A stretch of 64,000 nucleotides of DNA, from the NCBI RefSeq assembly GCF_034676725.1, contig NZ_JAUCBR010000004.1, positions 1,317,501-1,381,500 on the forward strand, in the 5' to 3' direction. Source of the DNA: Denitromonas sp. (GTDB taxonomy: Bacteria; Pseudomonadota; Gammaproteobacteria; Burkholderiales; Rhodocyclaceae). A program made the translations under genes and the position numbers. Positions 19,995 through 28,938 of this stretch are shown here, piece by piece (the stretch's first letter is position 1; every line of letters begins with the position of its first letter). The notes below the pieces were generated by a model. It was not told the origin of the DNA and did no database searches. It was given only the letters and a program-made list of their open reading frames with translations.

Positions 19995-22115
19995 GTGAAG
20001 GCCACCGAAGCCAATTTGCTGAAGTTCATCCGCAAATCGCCCCAGTTCATGATCCCGATCTATCAGCGCAACTACTCATGGACCGAGGAGCAATGCCGGC
20101 AGCTTTGGAGTGACCTCCTTCGAGCGGGCAGAGATGACACGGTCAACGGACACTTCATCGGATCCATCGTTTATGTAGAACGCGCCCTGTCGGCCGTGAC
20201 CAGCCAGGAGGCGCTATTGGTCATCGACGGACAGCAACGCCTGACCACCAGCACGCTGCTGATTGCGGCCCTGGCACAACATTTTGAAGATCAACAGTTG
20301 CCGGAATTGCTCGACACCTTCTCTGGTCGCAAACTGCGCAACTATTACCTGCTCAACCCGGACGAAGACGGCGAGCGCCACTACAAGCTCATCCTCTCGG
20401 AAACCGACAAAGAGACACTGCTGGCGCTCCTCAAGCAAGCGCCAGTCCCGCAAGAGGCCAGCGGCCGTATTCAGGAGAACTACGCACTGTTTCAGAGCTT
20501 GTTGCGCCAGCACGAAAGTGAACTGGAAAGCGTATGCAAAGGCTTGGCCAAGCTGATTGTCGTCGAGGTCGCACTGGACCGCGCCCATGACAATCCACAG
20601 CTCATTTTCGAGAGCATGAACTCCACCGGGCTGGAGCTCAGCCAGGCAGACCTGATCCGCAACTTCATCCTCATGGGTCTGGAACCCAAGCTCCAGACAG
20701 CGCTGTACTCCGCTTACTGGCGTCCGATGGAGAAGGGTTTTGGTCAGGCTGCCTATGCCAGCCACTTCGACGCCTTCATGCGCCACTACCTCACGGCCAA
20801 AACCGGCGACATCCCCAATGTGCGAGAGGTCTACACCGCCTTCAAGCACTATGCCCGCAACTTCGCGGCGGACGTTACCGCGCTGGTGGCGGATATCCAC
20901 GCCTACGCCACCTACTACTGCGCCATCGTGCTGGGCGCCGAATCCGACCCGACCCTCAAGCAGGCCTTCCATGACCTGCGTGAACTGAAGGTGGACGTCG
21001 CCTATCCCTTTCTGCTCGACCTCTACCACGACTACCGGCAAGGCCGGCTAAGCACTGACGAAGTCGTCGCAATCATCCGCCTGGTGGAGAGCTACGTTTT
21101 CCGCCGAGCCATCTGTGCGATCCCCACCAATTCGCTGAACAAGACCTTCGCCGGCATGAGCCGCACGCTCAAGAAAGACCGCTATCTCGAAAGCGTGCGC
21201 GCCGCCTTCCTGTTGTTGCCCTCATATCGCCGCTTCCCGAGTGATGAAGAGTTTCAGCGCGAGATCAAGGGGCGCGACCTCTACAACTTCCGCAGCCGCA
21301 GCTATTGGCTCCGTCGCATGGAGAACCACGGCCGCAAGGAACGGGTGATGGTGGAGGACTACACCATCGAGCACATCCTGCCCCAGAACGAAGACCTGTC
21401 CGCTGCGTGGCAAGCCGAGCTGGGGCCGGAGTGGCCGCGCATCCAGCAGACCTGGCTCCATACCCTGGGTAACCTCACTCTCACCGGCTACAACAGCGAA
21501 TACAGCGATCGCCCTTTCGCCTACAAACGCGACCAGGTCACCGACCGGCAAGGGAATCCGGTCGGCTTCGCCCACAGCCCGCTGAAACTCAATCTTGGCC
21601 TTGGCGACGTGCCCACTTGGAACGAGGCCGCCATCAAGGCGCGGGCGGAACGCCTGGCTGCGGAGGCCACCAAGGTGTGGAGCGCCCCGCAATTGGCGCC
21701 CGACCTGCTGGACGCCTACCGACCCGCGCCGGCCAAGGCCGGCCAGCAGTACGCCCTCGCTGACCACCCCAACCTGGCCAGTGGCCCCATGCGCGACATG
21801 TTCGAGGCGCTGCGCCAGGCCGTACTCGAACTGAACCCCTGCGTCAGCGAAGAGTTTCTCAAGCTCTACATCGCCTACAAGGCCGAAACCAACTTTGTCG
21901 ACGTGGTGCCACAGGCCAAGCGATTGCGCCTGTCGCTGAACATGCCCTTCCACGAGATCGACGACCCCAAGGGCCTGTGCAAGGATGTCTCAGGGCTCGG
22001 CCGCTGGGGCAATGGCGACGTGGAAGTGGGCCTTGCCGCCACGGACGACTTGCCCTACGTGATGGGCCTCATTCGCCAATCCTTCGACCGCCAGATGGGC
22101 GGCGGCGCTGATTGA
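19995..22115 (+). CDS. DUF262-DUF1524 GmrSD/BrxU-like nuclease with C-terminal DUF5655
   Basis: A 706-residue protein with a GTG start (GGGAAG upstream). DUF262 at the N-terminus has the ParB/Srx-like signatures IPIYQRNYSW (residues 20-29) and DGQQRLTT (78-85), known to bind NTP in GmrS and BrxU. DUF1524, an HNH/His-Me finger nuclease, has EHILPQ near residue 459 and HTLGNLTLTGYNSEYSDRPF near 495. The last 110 residues resemble DUF5655. Proteins of this type are type IV enzymes that cut DNA with modified cytosines. Placed beside a type III pair, it could cover phages whose modified bases block Res. Motifs look intact. Confidence 0.82.
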   Translation: MKATEANLLKFIRKSPQFMIPIYQRNYSWTEEQCRQLWSDLLRAGRDDTVNGHFIGSIVYVERALSAVTSQEALLVIDGQQRLTTSTLLIAALAQHFEDQQLPELLDTFSGRKLRNYYLLNPDEDGERHYKLILSETDKETLLALLKQAPVPQEASGRIQENYALFQSLLRQHESELESVCKGLAKLIVVEVALDRAHDNPQLIFESMNSTGLELSQADLIRNFILMGLEPKLQTALYSAYWRPMEKGFGQAAYASHFDAFMRHYLTAKTGDIPNVREVYTAFKHYARNFAADVTALVADIHAYATYYCAIVLGAESDPTLKQAFHDLRELKVDVAYPFLLDLYHDYRQGRLSTDEVVAIIRLVESYVFRRAICAIPTNSLNKTFAGMSRTLKKDRYLESVRAAFLLLPSYRRFPSDEEFQREIKGRDLYNFRSRSYWLRRMENHGRKERVMVEDYTIEHILPQNEDLSAAWQAELGPEWPRIQQTWLHTLGNLTLTGYNSEYSDRPFAYKRDQVTDRQGNPVGFAHSPLKLNLGLGDVPTWNEAAIKARAERLAAEATKVWSAPQLAPDLLDAYRPAPAKAGQQYALADHPNLASGPMRDMFEALRQAVLELNPCVSEEFLKLYIAYKAETNFVDVVPQAKRLRLSLNMPFHEIDDPKGLCKDVSGLGRWGNGDVEVGLAATDDLPYVMGLIRQSFDRQMGGGAD

Positions 22116-22142
22116 TGCGCAACGAAAACACCGGAACGACAC

Positions 22143-24140
22143 ATGACGATTGAAACAATCACCGACGACCACCCCGCCGCCCAATCCGCTGACCTGGTGG
22201 CCGAGAACATCGCGAAGCTCAAGGAATGGTTTCCGGGGCTGCTGACCGAAGGCGCCAACGGCATTGCGGTCAATGTGGACGTGCTCAAGGCCTTGGTCGG
22301 CGATGCCACCGTCACCGACGCCGACGAGAAATACGGCCTCAACTGGCACGGCAAGCGCCGGGCGCGTCAGCTAGCGCTCACCCCCTCGACCGGCACGCTG
22401 CGCCCCTGCCCGGAGGAGAGCGTGGATTGGGAGGCCACGCAAAACCTGATGATCGAGGGCGACAACCTGGAGGTGCTCAAGCTCCTGCAGAAGAGCTATG
22501 CCGGCAAGGTCAAGCTGATCTACATCGACCCGCCGTACAACACCGGCAAGGACTTCGTGTATCCGGACAATTTTCAGGACAACATCCGCAATTACCTGGA
22601 GATGACTGGGCAAATCGAAGGCGGTCAAAAGATCAGTAGCAATACCGAGGCCAGCGGCCGGTTTCATACCGACTGGCTGAATATGATGTATCCGAGGCTA
22701 AAGCTTGCGCGGAGCCTCTTGCGCGAGGATGGAGCGATCTTCTGCTCCATCGACGACATTGAAGCGCCACGGCTTCGCTCTCTACTTGACGACGTCTTTG
22801 GCGAGGAGAACTTCCTAGCTCAATTCTCGTGGCGAACGGACGGAAATTTTGACAATCAAGCAAAAATAAAGATTTGCCACGAATATGTACTTCTTTATGC
22901 AAAGTCCTCTGGAATATTTCCACATCCCCCTGTCGTTGATCCCAGCACCTCCGGGGGTAGCAAGCTCTTCAGGCCCGAAATCAGGAACACTATTGTCAAG
23001 AACGGGCCGAAAAATCCAATCAGCCGGATCACGCTCCCTGATGGGTTTCCGGCCGATTTTGAAGAAGGCGAAATAGCCGCCAGAAATTCACCATGGCCAT
23101 CGTATCTGAGCACGGCGTGCGTTAAAGATAGAAAACTGGTTGGCCCTGTAACGGTCGAAAGCGGATGGAGCTCCAAGGATCTGGCGCTCGAATTTATCAA
23201 GAATGATTGCAGGCCTGTCGAGGACAGCAAAGGTCAGTCCACCTCCTTTGTAATCTCACGAACTGGTGCAATTGAAGCGATCAAGACCCGATCTGACTAC
23301 CAAAGCCACGTCATCTCTGTGCTCACGGGATTTGGCGGAACACAGAAGGCCACGGCGCAGCTGAACGACATTGGAGCACTCTTTAACGGGTACCCAAAGC
23401 CTGTTGAACTGATCCGCTACCTTGTCCAAATGGCTCTTGGAAAAGATGGAATATTTCTTGATTTCTTTGCTGGATCTGGACCGCTTGGTCATGCTGTGCT
23501 TGAGCAAAATGCTGCTGACCAGGGCACACGGCGATACATGTTGATACAGATTCCGGAACCACTGGACCCAACTATCGAAAACCAAAAAGCGGCGGCAGAG
23601 TATTGCGATAAGCTTTCAACGCGGCGCACAGTTGCCGAGCTAACTAAGGAGCGATTGCGTCGCGCCGCTGCCAAGGTCGGAGCCGACAATCCTATGTTCG
23701 CCGGCGACGTCGGCTTTCGCGTCTTCAAGCTCGACACATCCAATATTCGCCCCTGGAATCCGAGGCCGGAGGATGTGCAACAAGCGGTCATCGACTACCA
23801 AGACAATCTGGTCGATGGCCGCAGCGAAGCCGACGTGCTCTATGAACTGCTGTTAAAGCTAGGTCTCGATCTGTGCGTGCCGATCGAAGCGCGGGAGATC
23901 GCCGGCAAGGCGGTGCACTCGGTGGGCGGCGGCGTGCTGATCGCCTGCCTGGCATCGACGATCTCGCGCGAGGACGTCGAGGCGCTGGCCCAGGGCGTCG
24001 TGGCCTGGCATGAGGCACTGGCCCCGGCCGTCGACAGCACCTGCGTGTTCCGCGACAGCGCCTTCGCCGACGACGTGGCCAAGACCAACCTCGCCGCCAT
24101 TCTCGAGCAGCACGGCATCAAGAACGTGCGCAGTCTGTGA
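22143..24140 (+). CDS. mod: Type III restriction-modification methyltransferase (Mod)
   Basis: A 665-residue adenine-N6 methyltransferase of the beta class. The catalytic motif DPPY is at residues 129-132 (IYIDPPYNTGKDFVY) and the SAM motif DFFAGSGPLGHA at about 440-451; the order DPPY, target-recognition region, then FxGxG is that of type III Mod proteins. Base composition drops steeply between about 22640 and 23690 (19 G+C of 60 at 22861-22920, against 46 of 60 at 22381-22440), so the target-recognition domain was probably exchanged. The start has GGAACG upstream, 27 bases after the nuclease gene. It should dimerise and pair with the Res protein encoded two genes downstream. Confidence 0.92.
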   Translation: MTIETITDDHPAAQSADLVAENIAKLKEWFPGLLTEGANGIAVNVDVLKALVGDATVTDADEKYGLNWHGKRRARQLALTPSTGTLRPCPEESVDWEATQNLMIEGDNLEVLKLLQKSYAGKVKLIYIDPPYNTGKDFVYPDNFQDNIRNYLEMTGQIEGGQKISSNTEASGRFHTDWLNMMYPRLKLARSLLREDGAIFCSIDDIEAPRLRSLLDDVFGEENFLAQFSWRTDGNFDNQAKIKICHEYVLLYAKSSGIFPHPPVVDPSTSGGSKLFRPEIRNTIVKNGPKNPISRITLPDGFPADFEEGEIAARNSPWPSYLSTACVKDRKLVGPVTVESGWSSKDLALEFIKNDCRPVEDSKGQSTSFVISRTGAIEAIKTRSDYQSHVISVLTGFGGTQKATAQLNDIGALFNGYPKPVELIRYLVQMALGKDGIFLDFFAGSGPLGHAVLEQNAADQGTRRYMLIQIPEPLDPTIENQKAAAEYCDKLSTRRTVAELTKERLRRAAAKVGADNPMFAGDVGFRVFKLDTSNIRPWNPRPEDVQQAVIDYQDNLVDGRSEADVLYELLLKLGLDLCVPIEAREIAGKAVHSVGGGVLIACLASTISREDVEALAQGVVAWHEALAPAVDSTCVFRDSAFADDVAKTNLAAILEQHGIKNVRSL

Positions 24141-24150
24141 GGTGGTGGTG

Positions 24151-25266
24151 ATGCAGCCCTATGTGCCCGACGCCCTCCCGCTCGCCGATCTGGATTACCG
24201 CCTGCTGTTGCCGCTGGTCGGCCAGGCCAATGCCGCGCTGGCCCGCTACGACGGCCTGTTGCAGGGCATTCCCAATCCGGCGGTGATGCTCTCGCCGCTG
24301 ACCACGCAGGAAGCGGTGCTCTCCTCCAAGATCGAAGGCACCCAGGCCACGGTGGATGAGGTGCTGGAGCAGGAAGCGGGCTTGCTCAAGGAAGGCGAGA
24401 AGTACCAGGACATTCTGGAGATTTCCAACTACCGCCAGGCCTTGTTCAAGGCGCGGGAATACCTGCAGGACTATCCGATCCGGCTGGGGTTCGTGCGCGA
24501 GCTGCACCACATTCTGCTCGATAGCGTGCGCGGGCAGGACAAGACCCCCGGCGAGTTCCGGCGCGACCAGAACTGGATCGGCAAGGCGGGCTGCCCGATC
24601 GAGGCGGCCAGCTTCGTGCCGCCGAATCCCCTACAGCTGCCGGACTATCTGGAGGCGTGGGAGCGATATCTGGACAGCGATGACGTGGATTTCCTGCTGC
24701 AGACGGCGGTCGTGCATGCCCAGTTCGAGCTGCTGCATCCCTTCAAGGATGGCAACGGCCGCATCGGGCGCATCCTGATTCCGTTGTTCTTGTACCAGAA
24801 GCGCATCTTGTCGCAGCCAATGTTCTATTTGTCCGAGTATCTGGAGAACCACCGCGAGGAGTATTACGAGCGGCTGAAGGCGATTTCCGCCGAGGGCGCG
24901 TGGAACGAATGGATCGCGTTCTTCCTGCGGGCGACGACGGCGCAGGCCGGGCAGAACGCCAGGCGGGTTGCCGCCATCAGGGCGCTCTACGACTCCATGA
25001 AGGTGGCCATCCAGGAAACGACTCGTTCGCAGTATTCGGTGCACCTGCTGGACGCCATCTTCAGCAAGCCGATCTTCCGCAGCTCGGATCTGGCGCAGAA
25101 GCTGGCGGCAGACTATGGCATCCACGAGAAGACCACGCCCGGCCTGCTTCGGCAGCTGAAGGAGGCGGGCATTCTGTTGGAACTGCAGGCCGGCAGCGGG
25201 CGTCGCGCCGCGACGCTGTGCTTTCCGCGGTTGATCAACCTGGCGGAAGGCAGGGAGGTGCTATGA
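24151..25266 (+). CDS. Fic-domain protein with N-terminal inhibitory motif and winged-helix tail
   Basis: A 371-residue Fic protein. A Fic_N region comes first, with the inhibitory helix motif S58xxxE62G63 inside SSKIEGTQAT (class II, self-inhibited). The Fic core has a complete catalytic motif HPFKDGNGRIGR beginning at H196. From about residue 310 there is a winged helix-turn-helix (SSDLAQKLAADYGIHEKT and following). Such proteins AMP-ylate themselves or partners, and the DNA-binding tail suggests transcriptional self-control. The ATG is ten bases after the mod stop. It separates mod from res, an unusual place for a Fic gene, and the inverted repeats just downstream are candidate targets of its tail. 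Confidence 0.88.
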   Translation: MQPYVPDALPLADLDYRLLLPLVGQANAALARYDGLLQGIPNPAVMLSPLTTQEAVLSSKIEGTQATVDEVLEQEAGLLKEGEKYQDILEISNYRQALFKAREYLQDYPIRLGFVRELHHILLDSVRGQDKTPGEFRRDQNWIGKAGCPIEAASFVPPNPLQLPDYLEAWERYLDSDDVDFLLQTAVVHAQFELLHPFKDGNGRIGRILIPLFLYQKRILSQPMFYLSEYLENHREEYYERLKAISAEGAWNEWIAFFLRATTAQAGQNARRVAAIRALYDSMKVAIQETTRSQYSVHLLDAIFSKPIFRSSDLAQKLAADYGIHEKTTPGLLRQLKEAGILLELQAGSGRRAATLCFPRLINLAEGREVL

Positions 25267-25282
25267 AGCGCTTGAGTAGTCC

Positions 25283-25365
25283 TTGCGCTCCACTAACGGC
25301 GTTGTGGAGCGCAATTCTGAAATTGCGCTCCGCTATCAGTATTGTCGCGCTTGGGCGCTCCACAA
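25283..25365. repeat. Alternating inverted repeats of GCGCTCCAC between fic and res
   Basis: Four copies of the 9-mer GCGCTCCAC in the 124-base fic-res gap: 25285-25293 (forward), 25304-25312 (reverse), 25325-25333 (forward, one mismatch, GCGCTCCGC) and 25355-25363 (forward). Copies 1 and 2 form a perfect 11-base inverted repeat (TTGCGCTCCAC and GTGGAGCGCAA, loop of 10). Copies 2 and 3 form another perfect 11-base stem (GGAGCGCAATT, loop CTGA, AATTGCGCTCC). The two hairpins share copy 2 and exclude each other. They could be an operator array or an RNA switch controlling res. Confidence 0.75.
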
Positions 25366-25390
25366 ACCGAAGAACGCAGGAAAGCTGCCA

Positions 25391-28300
25391 ATGAAGCTCC
25401 ACTTCGAACCCGATCTCGACTACCAGATGCAGGCCATCGAGGCGGTGTGTGATCTGTTCCGCGGCCAGGAAGTGTGCCGCACCGAGTTCACCGTGACGAT
25501 GAAGGCGCCGACGCCTGCAGCAGATGATCTCTTCCCGGGCAGCAAGCCGGAGCAGCTGAGGCTGGGCGTGGCCGAGTCCGACCTGGGCATCGGCAACCGA
25601 CTCACCCTGCTGGATGATCAGCTGCACAAGAATCTGTCCGACATCCAGTTGCGCGGCGGCCTGCCGCCCTCCGGTTCGCTGGTGTCGGGCGACTTCACTG
25701 TCGAGATGGAAACCGGCACCGGCAAGACCTACGTGTACCTGCGCAGCATCTTCGAGCTGAACAAGCGCTACGGCTTCACGAAGTTTGTGATCGTGGTTCC
25801 GTCGGTGGCGATCAAGGAAGGCGTCTACAAGACGTTGCAGATTACCGAGGAGCACTTCAAGGGCCTCTACGCCGGTGTGCCCTTCGACTATTTCCTCTAC
25901 GACTCGGCCAAGCTCGGCCCGGTGCGCAACTTCGCCACCAGCGCGAACGTGCAGATCATGGTGGTTACCGTCGGCGCCATCAACAAGAAGGACGTCAACA
26001 ACCTCTACAAGGACAGCGAGAAGACCGGCGGCGAAAAACCGATCGACCTGATCAAGGCGACGCGCCCGGTGGTGATCGTTGATGAGCCGCAGAGCGTGGA
26101 TGGCGGTCTGCAGGGGCGCGGAAAAGAGGCGCTGGACGCCATGAACCCACTGTGCACGCTGCGCTACTCGGCCACCCATGTCGACAAGCACCACATGGTG
26201 TTCCGCCTCGATGCGGTGGACGCCTACGAGCGCAAGCTGGTCAAGCAGATCGAGGTGGCCTCCGCCACGGTCGAGGACGCCCACAACAAGCCCTTCGTTC
26301 GCCTGGTGTCGGTAAGCAACAAGCGCGGCGTCATTGCGGCGAGCGTGGAAGTCGACAAGCTCAACGGCAGCGGAAAGGTTGTCCGCGACATCATTCCGAT
26401 ACGAGACGGTGACGATCTCGAGCAGGAGACGGGGCGCGCGATCTACGCCGATCATCGCATCGGTGAGATCAATACCGCCAAGGGCGAAGAATTCCTGGAA
26501 CTGCGCTTTCCCAGTGGAGAAGTCTTCCTGCGGGTGGGGGAGGCTCATGGCGATGTGGACGCTCTGGCGGTGCAGCGCCAGATGATTCGCCGCACCGTCA
26601 AGGAGCATCTGGACAAGGAGAAGCGGCTGCGCCCCTTGGGCATCAAGGTGCTGTCCTTGTTTTTCATCGACGAGGTGGCGAAGTACCGGACCTACGACGC
26701 GGACGGCAACCCGGTCAAGGGGCCATACGCGACGATCTTCGAAGAAGAGTACCGCCGGGCGGCCAAGCTGCCCGCTTACCAAAGCCTATTCCAAGAGATT
26801 GATCTGGCGAGCGCCGCCGACGAAGTGCACAACGGCTATTTCTCCATCGACAAGAAGGGCGGCTGGACCGACACCGCGGAGAACAACGCGGGTAACCGTG
26901 AGAACGCCGAGCGCGCCTACAACCTGATCATGAAGGAGAAGGAAAAGCTCCTTTCCTTCGGTACGCCGCTGAAGTTCATCTTCTCCCACTCCGCGCTCAA
27001 GGAGGGCTGGGACAACCCCAACGTGTTCCAGATCTGCACCCTGCGCGACATCCAGACCGAACGCGAACGGCGCCAGACGATCGGCCGCGGGCTGCGCCTG
27101 TGCGTCAATCAGAACGGGGACCGCGTGCGTGGCTTCGACGTCAATACGCTGACCGTGATCGCGACCGAGCACTACGAGGCGTTCGCCGAGAACCTGCAAA
27201 AGGAGATCGAGGCCGACACCGGCATCCGCTTCGGCATTGTGGAGCAGCACCAGTTTGCCGCGATCGCCGTCACAGGCGCAGACGGCGAAGTCGCGCCCTT
27301 GGGCGTCGAGCGGTCGAAAGCGCTGTGGGAGTATCTCAAGGTGGCAGGCCATATCGATGCCAAGGGCAAGGTGCAGGACTCGCTGAAGAAGGCGCTGAAA
27401 GACGGCACCCTGGCGTTGCCGGGCGAATTCGAGCAACAGAAGAGGCAAATCGCAGAGGTTCTACGCAAGGTATCGGGTCGTCTGGAAATCAAGAACGCCG
27501 ACGACCGTAAGCCTGTGGATGTGCGCAAGAGCGTGTACCTCAGCCCGGAGTTCAAGGAACTGTGGGATCGGATCAAGTACAAGACGACCTACCGGGTCCG
27601 GTTCGACAACCAGAAACTGATCGAAACCTGCATCGACACCCTTCAGAAGGCACCGCCCATCCCCAAAGCGCGCCTCCAGTGGCGCAAGGCGGATATCGCC
27701 ATCGGCAAGGCCGGTGTGGAGGCGACCGAAAAGGACGGCGCGGCAACCATTGCGCTGGACGAGAGCGATATCGAGTTACCCGATCTGCTCACCGACCTGC
27801 AAGATCGTACTCAGCTGACGCGTCGCACCATTGCCACGATCCTGACGGGCAGTAAGCGGCTCGACGACTTCAAGCGCAATCCGCAGCAATTCATCGAGCT
27901 TGCGGCGGAGATCATCAACCGCTGCAAGCGCATGGCGCTGGTCGACGGCATCAAGTACCAGAAGCTCGGTGATCGGCACGTCTACGCCCAGGAGCTGTTC
28001 GAGCAGGAGGAACTGACCGGCTACCTCAAGAACATGCTGATGGACACGAAGAAATCCATCTACGAGCACGTCGTATACGATTCCGGCCCCGAACGCGACT
28101 TCGCCGATGCGATGGAGAAGAGCGACGCCATCAAGCTGTACGCCAAGCTGCCAGGCTGGTTCAAGGTACCCACCCCACTGGGAACCTACAACCCGGACTG
28201 GGCCGTGCTGGTGGAAAAGGAGGGCGAGCAGCACTTGTACTTCGTGGTCGAGACCAAGAGCAGCTTGTTCTCCGACGATCTGCGCAGCAAGGAAAACGCC

Positions 28301-28414
28301 AAGATCGCCTGCGGCAAGGTGCACTTCCACACACTGGCGGTCGGGGAGAACCCGGCTCGCTACGTGGTCGCGCGCTCGGTAGGTGATCTGCTGACCGAAG
28401 CGACGAAGGCCTGA
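25391..28414 (+). CDS. res: Type III restriction endonuclease subunit (Res)
   Basis: A 1007-residue protein of the type III Res family. The superfamily 2 helicase part has Walker A METGTGKTYVY near residue 106, the family-typical DEPQ box (VVIVDEPQSVDGG) near 230 and motif VI QTIGRGLRLCVNQNG. The C-terminal nuclease has the PD-(D/E)xK core YNPDWAVLVEKEG ... VVETKSS near residues 933-955. The start MKLHFEPDLDYQ has AGGAAAG upstream; the frame is open to 25283, but that part is made of the inverted repeats. With Mod it cuts DNA carrying inversely oriented unmethylated sites. All motifs are intact. Confidence 0.92.
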   Translation: MKLHFEPDLDYQMQAIEAVCDLFRGQEVCRTEFTVTMKAPTPAADDLFPGSKPEQLRLGVAESDLGIGNRLTLLDDQLHKNLSDIQLRGGLPPSGSLVSGDFTVEMETGTGKTYVYLRSIFELNKRYGFTKFVIVVPSVAIKEGVYKTLQITEEHFKGLYAGVPFDYFLYDSAKLGPVRNFATSANVQIMVVTVGAINKKDVNNLYKDSEKTGGEKPIDLIKATRPVVIVDEPQSVDGGLQGRGKEALDAMNPLCTLRYSATHVDKHHMVFRLDAVDAYERKLVKQIEVASATVEDAHNKPFVRLVSVSNKRGVIAASVEVDKLNGSGKVVRDIIPIRDGDDLEQETGRAIYADHRIGEINTAKGEEFLELRFPSGEVFLRVGEAHGDVDALAVQRQMIRRTVKEHLDKEKRLRPLGIKVLSLFFIDEVAKYRTYDADGNPVKGPYATIFEEEYRRAAKLPAYQSLFQEIDLASAADEVHNGYFSIDKKGGWTDTAENNAGNRENAERAYNLIMKEKEKLLSFGTPLKFIFSHSALKEGWDNPNVFQICTLRDIQTERERRQTIGRGLRLCVNQNGDRVRGFDVNTLTVIATEHYEAFAENLQKEIEADTGIRFGIVEQHQFAAIAVTGADGEVAPLGVERSKALWEYLKVAGHIDAKGKVQDSLKKALKDGTLALPGEFEQQKRQIAEVLRKVSGRLEIKNADDRKPVDVRKSVYLSPEFKELWDRIKYKTTYRVRFDNQKLIETCIDTLQKAPPIPKARLQWRKADIAIGKAGVEATEKDGAATIALDESDIELPDLLTDLQDRTQLTRRTIATILTGSKRLDDFKRNPQQFIELAAEIINRCKRMALVDGIKYQKLGDRHVYAQELFEQEELTGYLKNMLMDTKKSIYEHVVYDSGPERDFADAMEKSDAIKLYAKLPGWFKVPTPLGTYNPDWAVLVEKEGEQHLYFVVETKSSLFSDDLRSKENAKIACGKVHFHTLAVGENPARYVVARSVGDLLTEATKA

Positions 28415-28938
28415 GGGAAGGGATTATGGCGCTCAAGCTCCTACAGCTTGAGATCGATTACCTCAGGGGCGCGCCCGCTCGGGACCGCTTGGGGAGATAG
28501 GTTTCCGATGTCGCCAGATGTTTCGTTTTGGTTGGAAGGAGCGTTGGCACCGGGGCTGCAAGGTCAGCTCGAAGGATCGTGGACCTGCCTTTTGCCCGTG
28601 CAGAGGACCGCGCGGCAGCTTCGGGCTCGGTTGCCGCCGTTCCCCCGGCGCTGGCTGGCAGGCCGCTACGGCCGACCTGCTGAAGTAGATCATCCGGCAG
28701 GTATCAGAGCGGAGCGGCCCGTCAAGCGTCTGGTCTGGAGAAGATGTGTCCGGCAGCTCCTCGCCGATTACCGGCAGCCAACAATCCACCATCGGCTCGC
28801 GACCGCCGTGGCTCGACTGACGTGACGCACACTTTCAGGCCATCTCGGCTTTCGTGTCGCGAGCGTTAGAGATCCGGGCCGCGGCAACTGAGATGGCGCG
28901 GACTGCGCCGGTCGCGCTTTGCTTCTGCGGCAGGCCGC
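28415..28938. other. Gene-free right flank of the defence island
   Basis: About 520 bases without a supported gene. Short open frames exist on both strands but have no clear start sites, domains or family resemblance I can name. No tRNA gene, integrase remnant or direct repeat matching the left flank was recognised. It may be the remains of an earlier insertion next to rep. Confidence 0.45.

Noticed and set aside
25283..25390. Upstream start for res adding 36 residues
   Set aside because: The extra codons are made of the inverted repeats; the ATG at 25391 has AGGAAAG at the right distance and begins the conserved N-terminus.
28448..28825. Overlapping frames on both strands downstream of res (125 and 109 codons)
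   Set aside because: No ribosome-binding site, no recognised family, and unusual Arg/Trp/Pro-rich composition; not supportable as genes.
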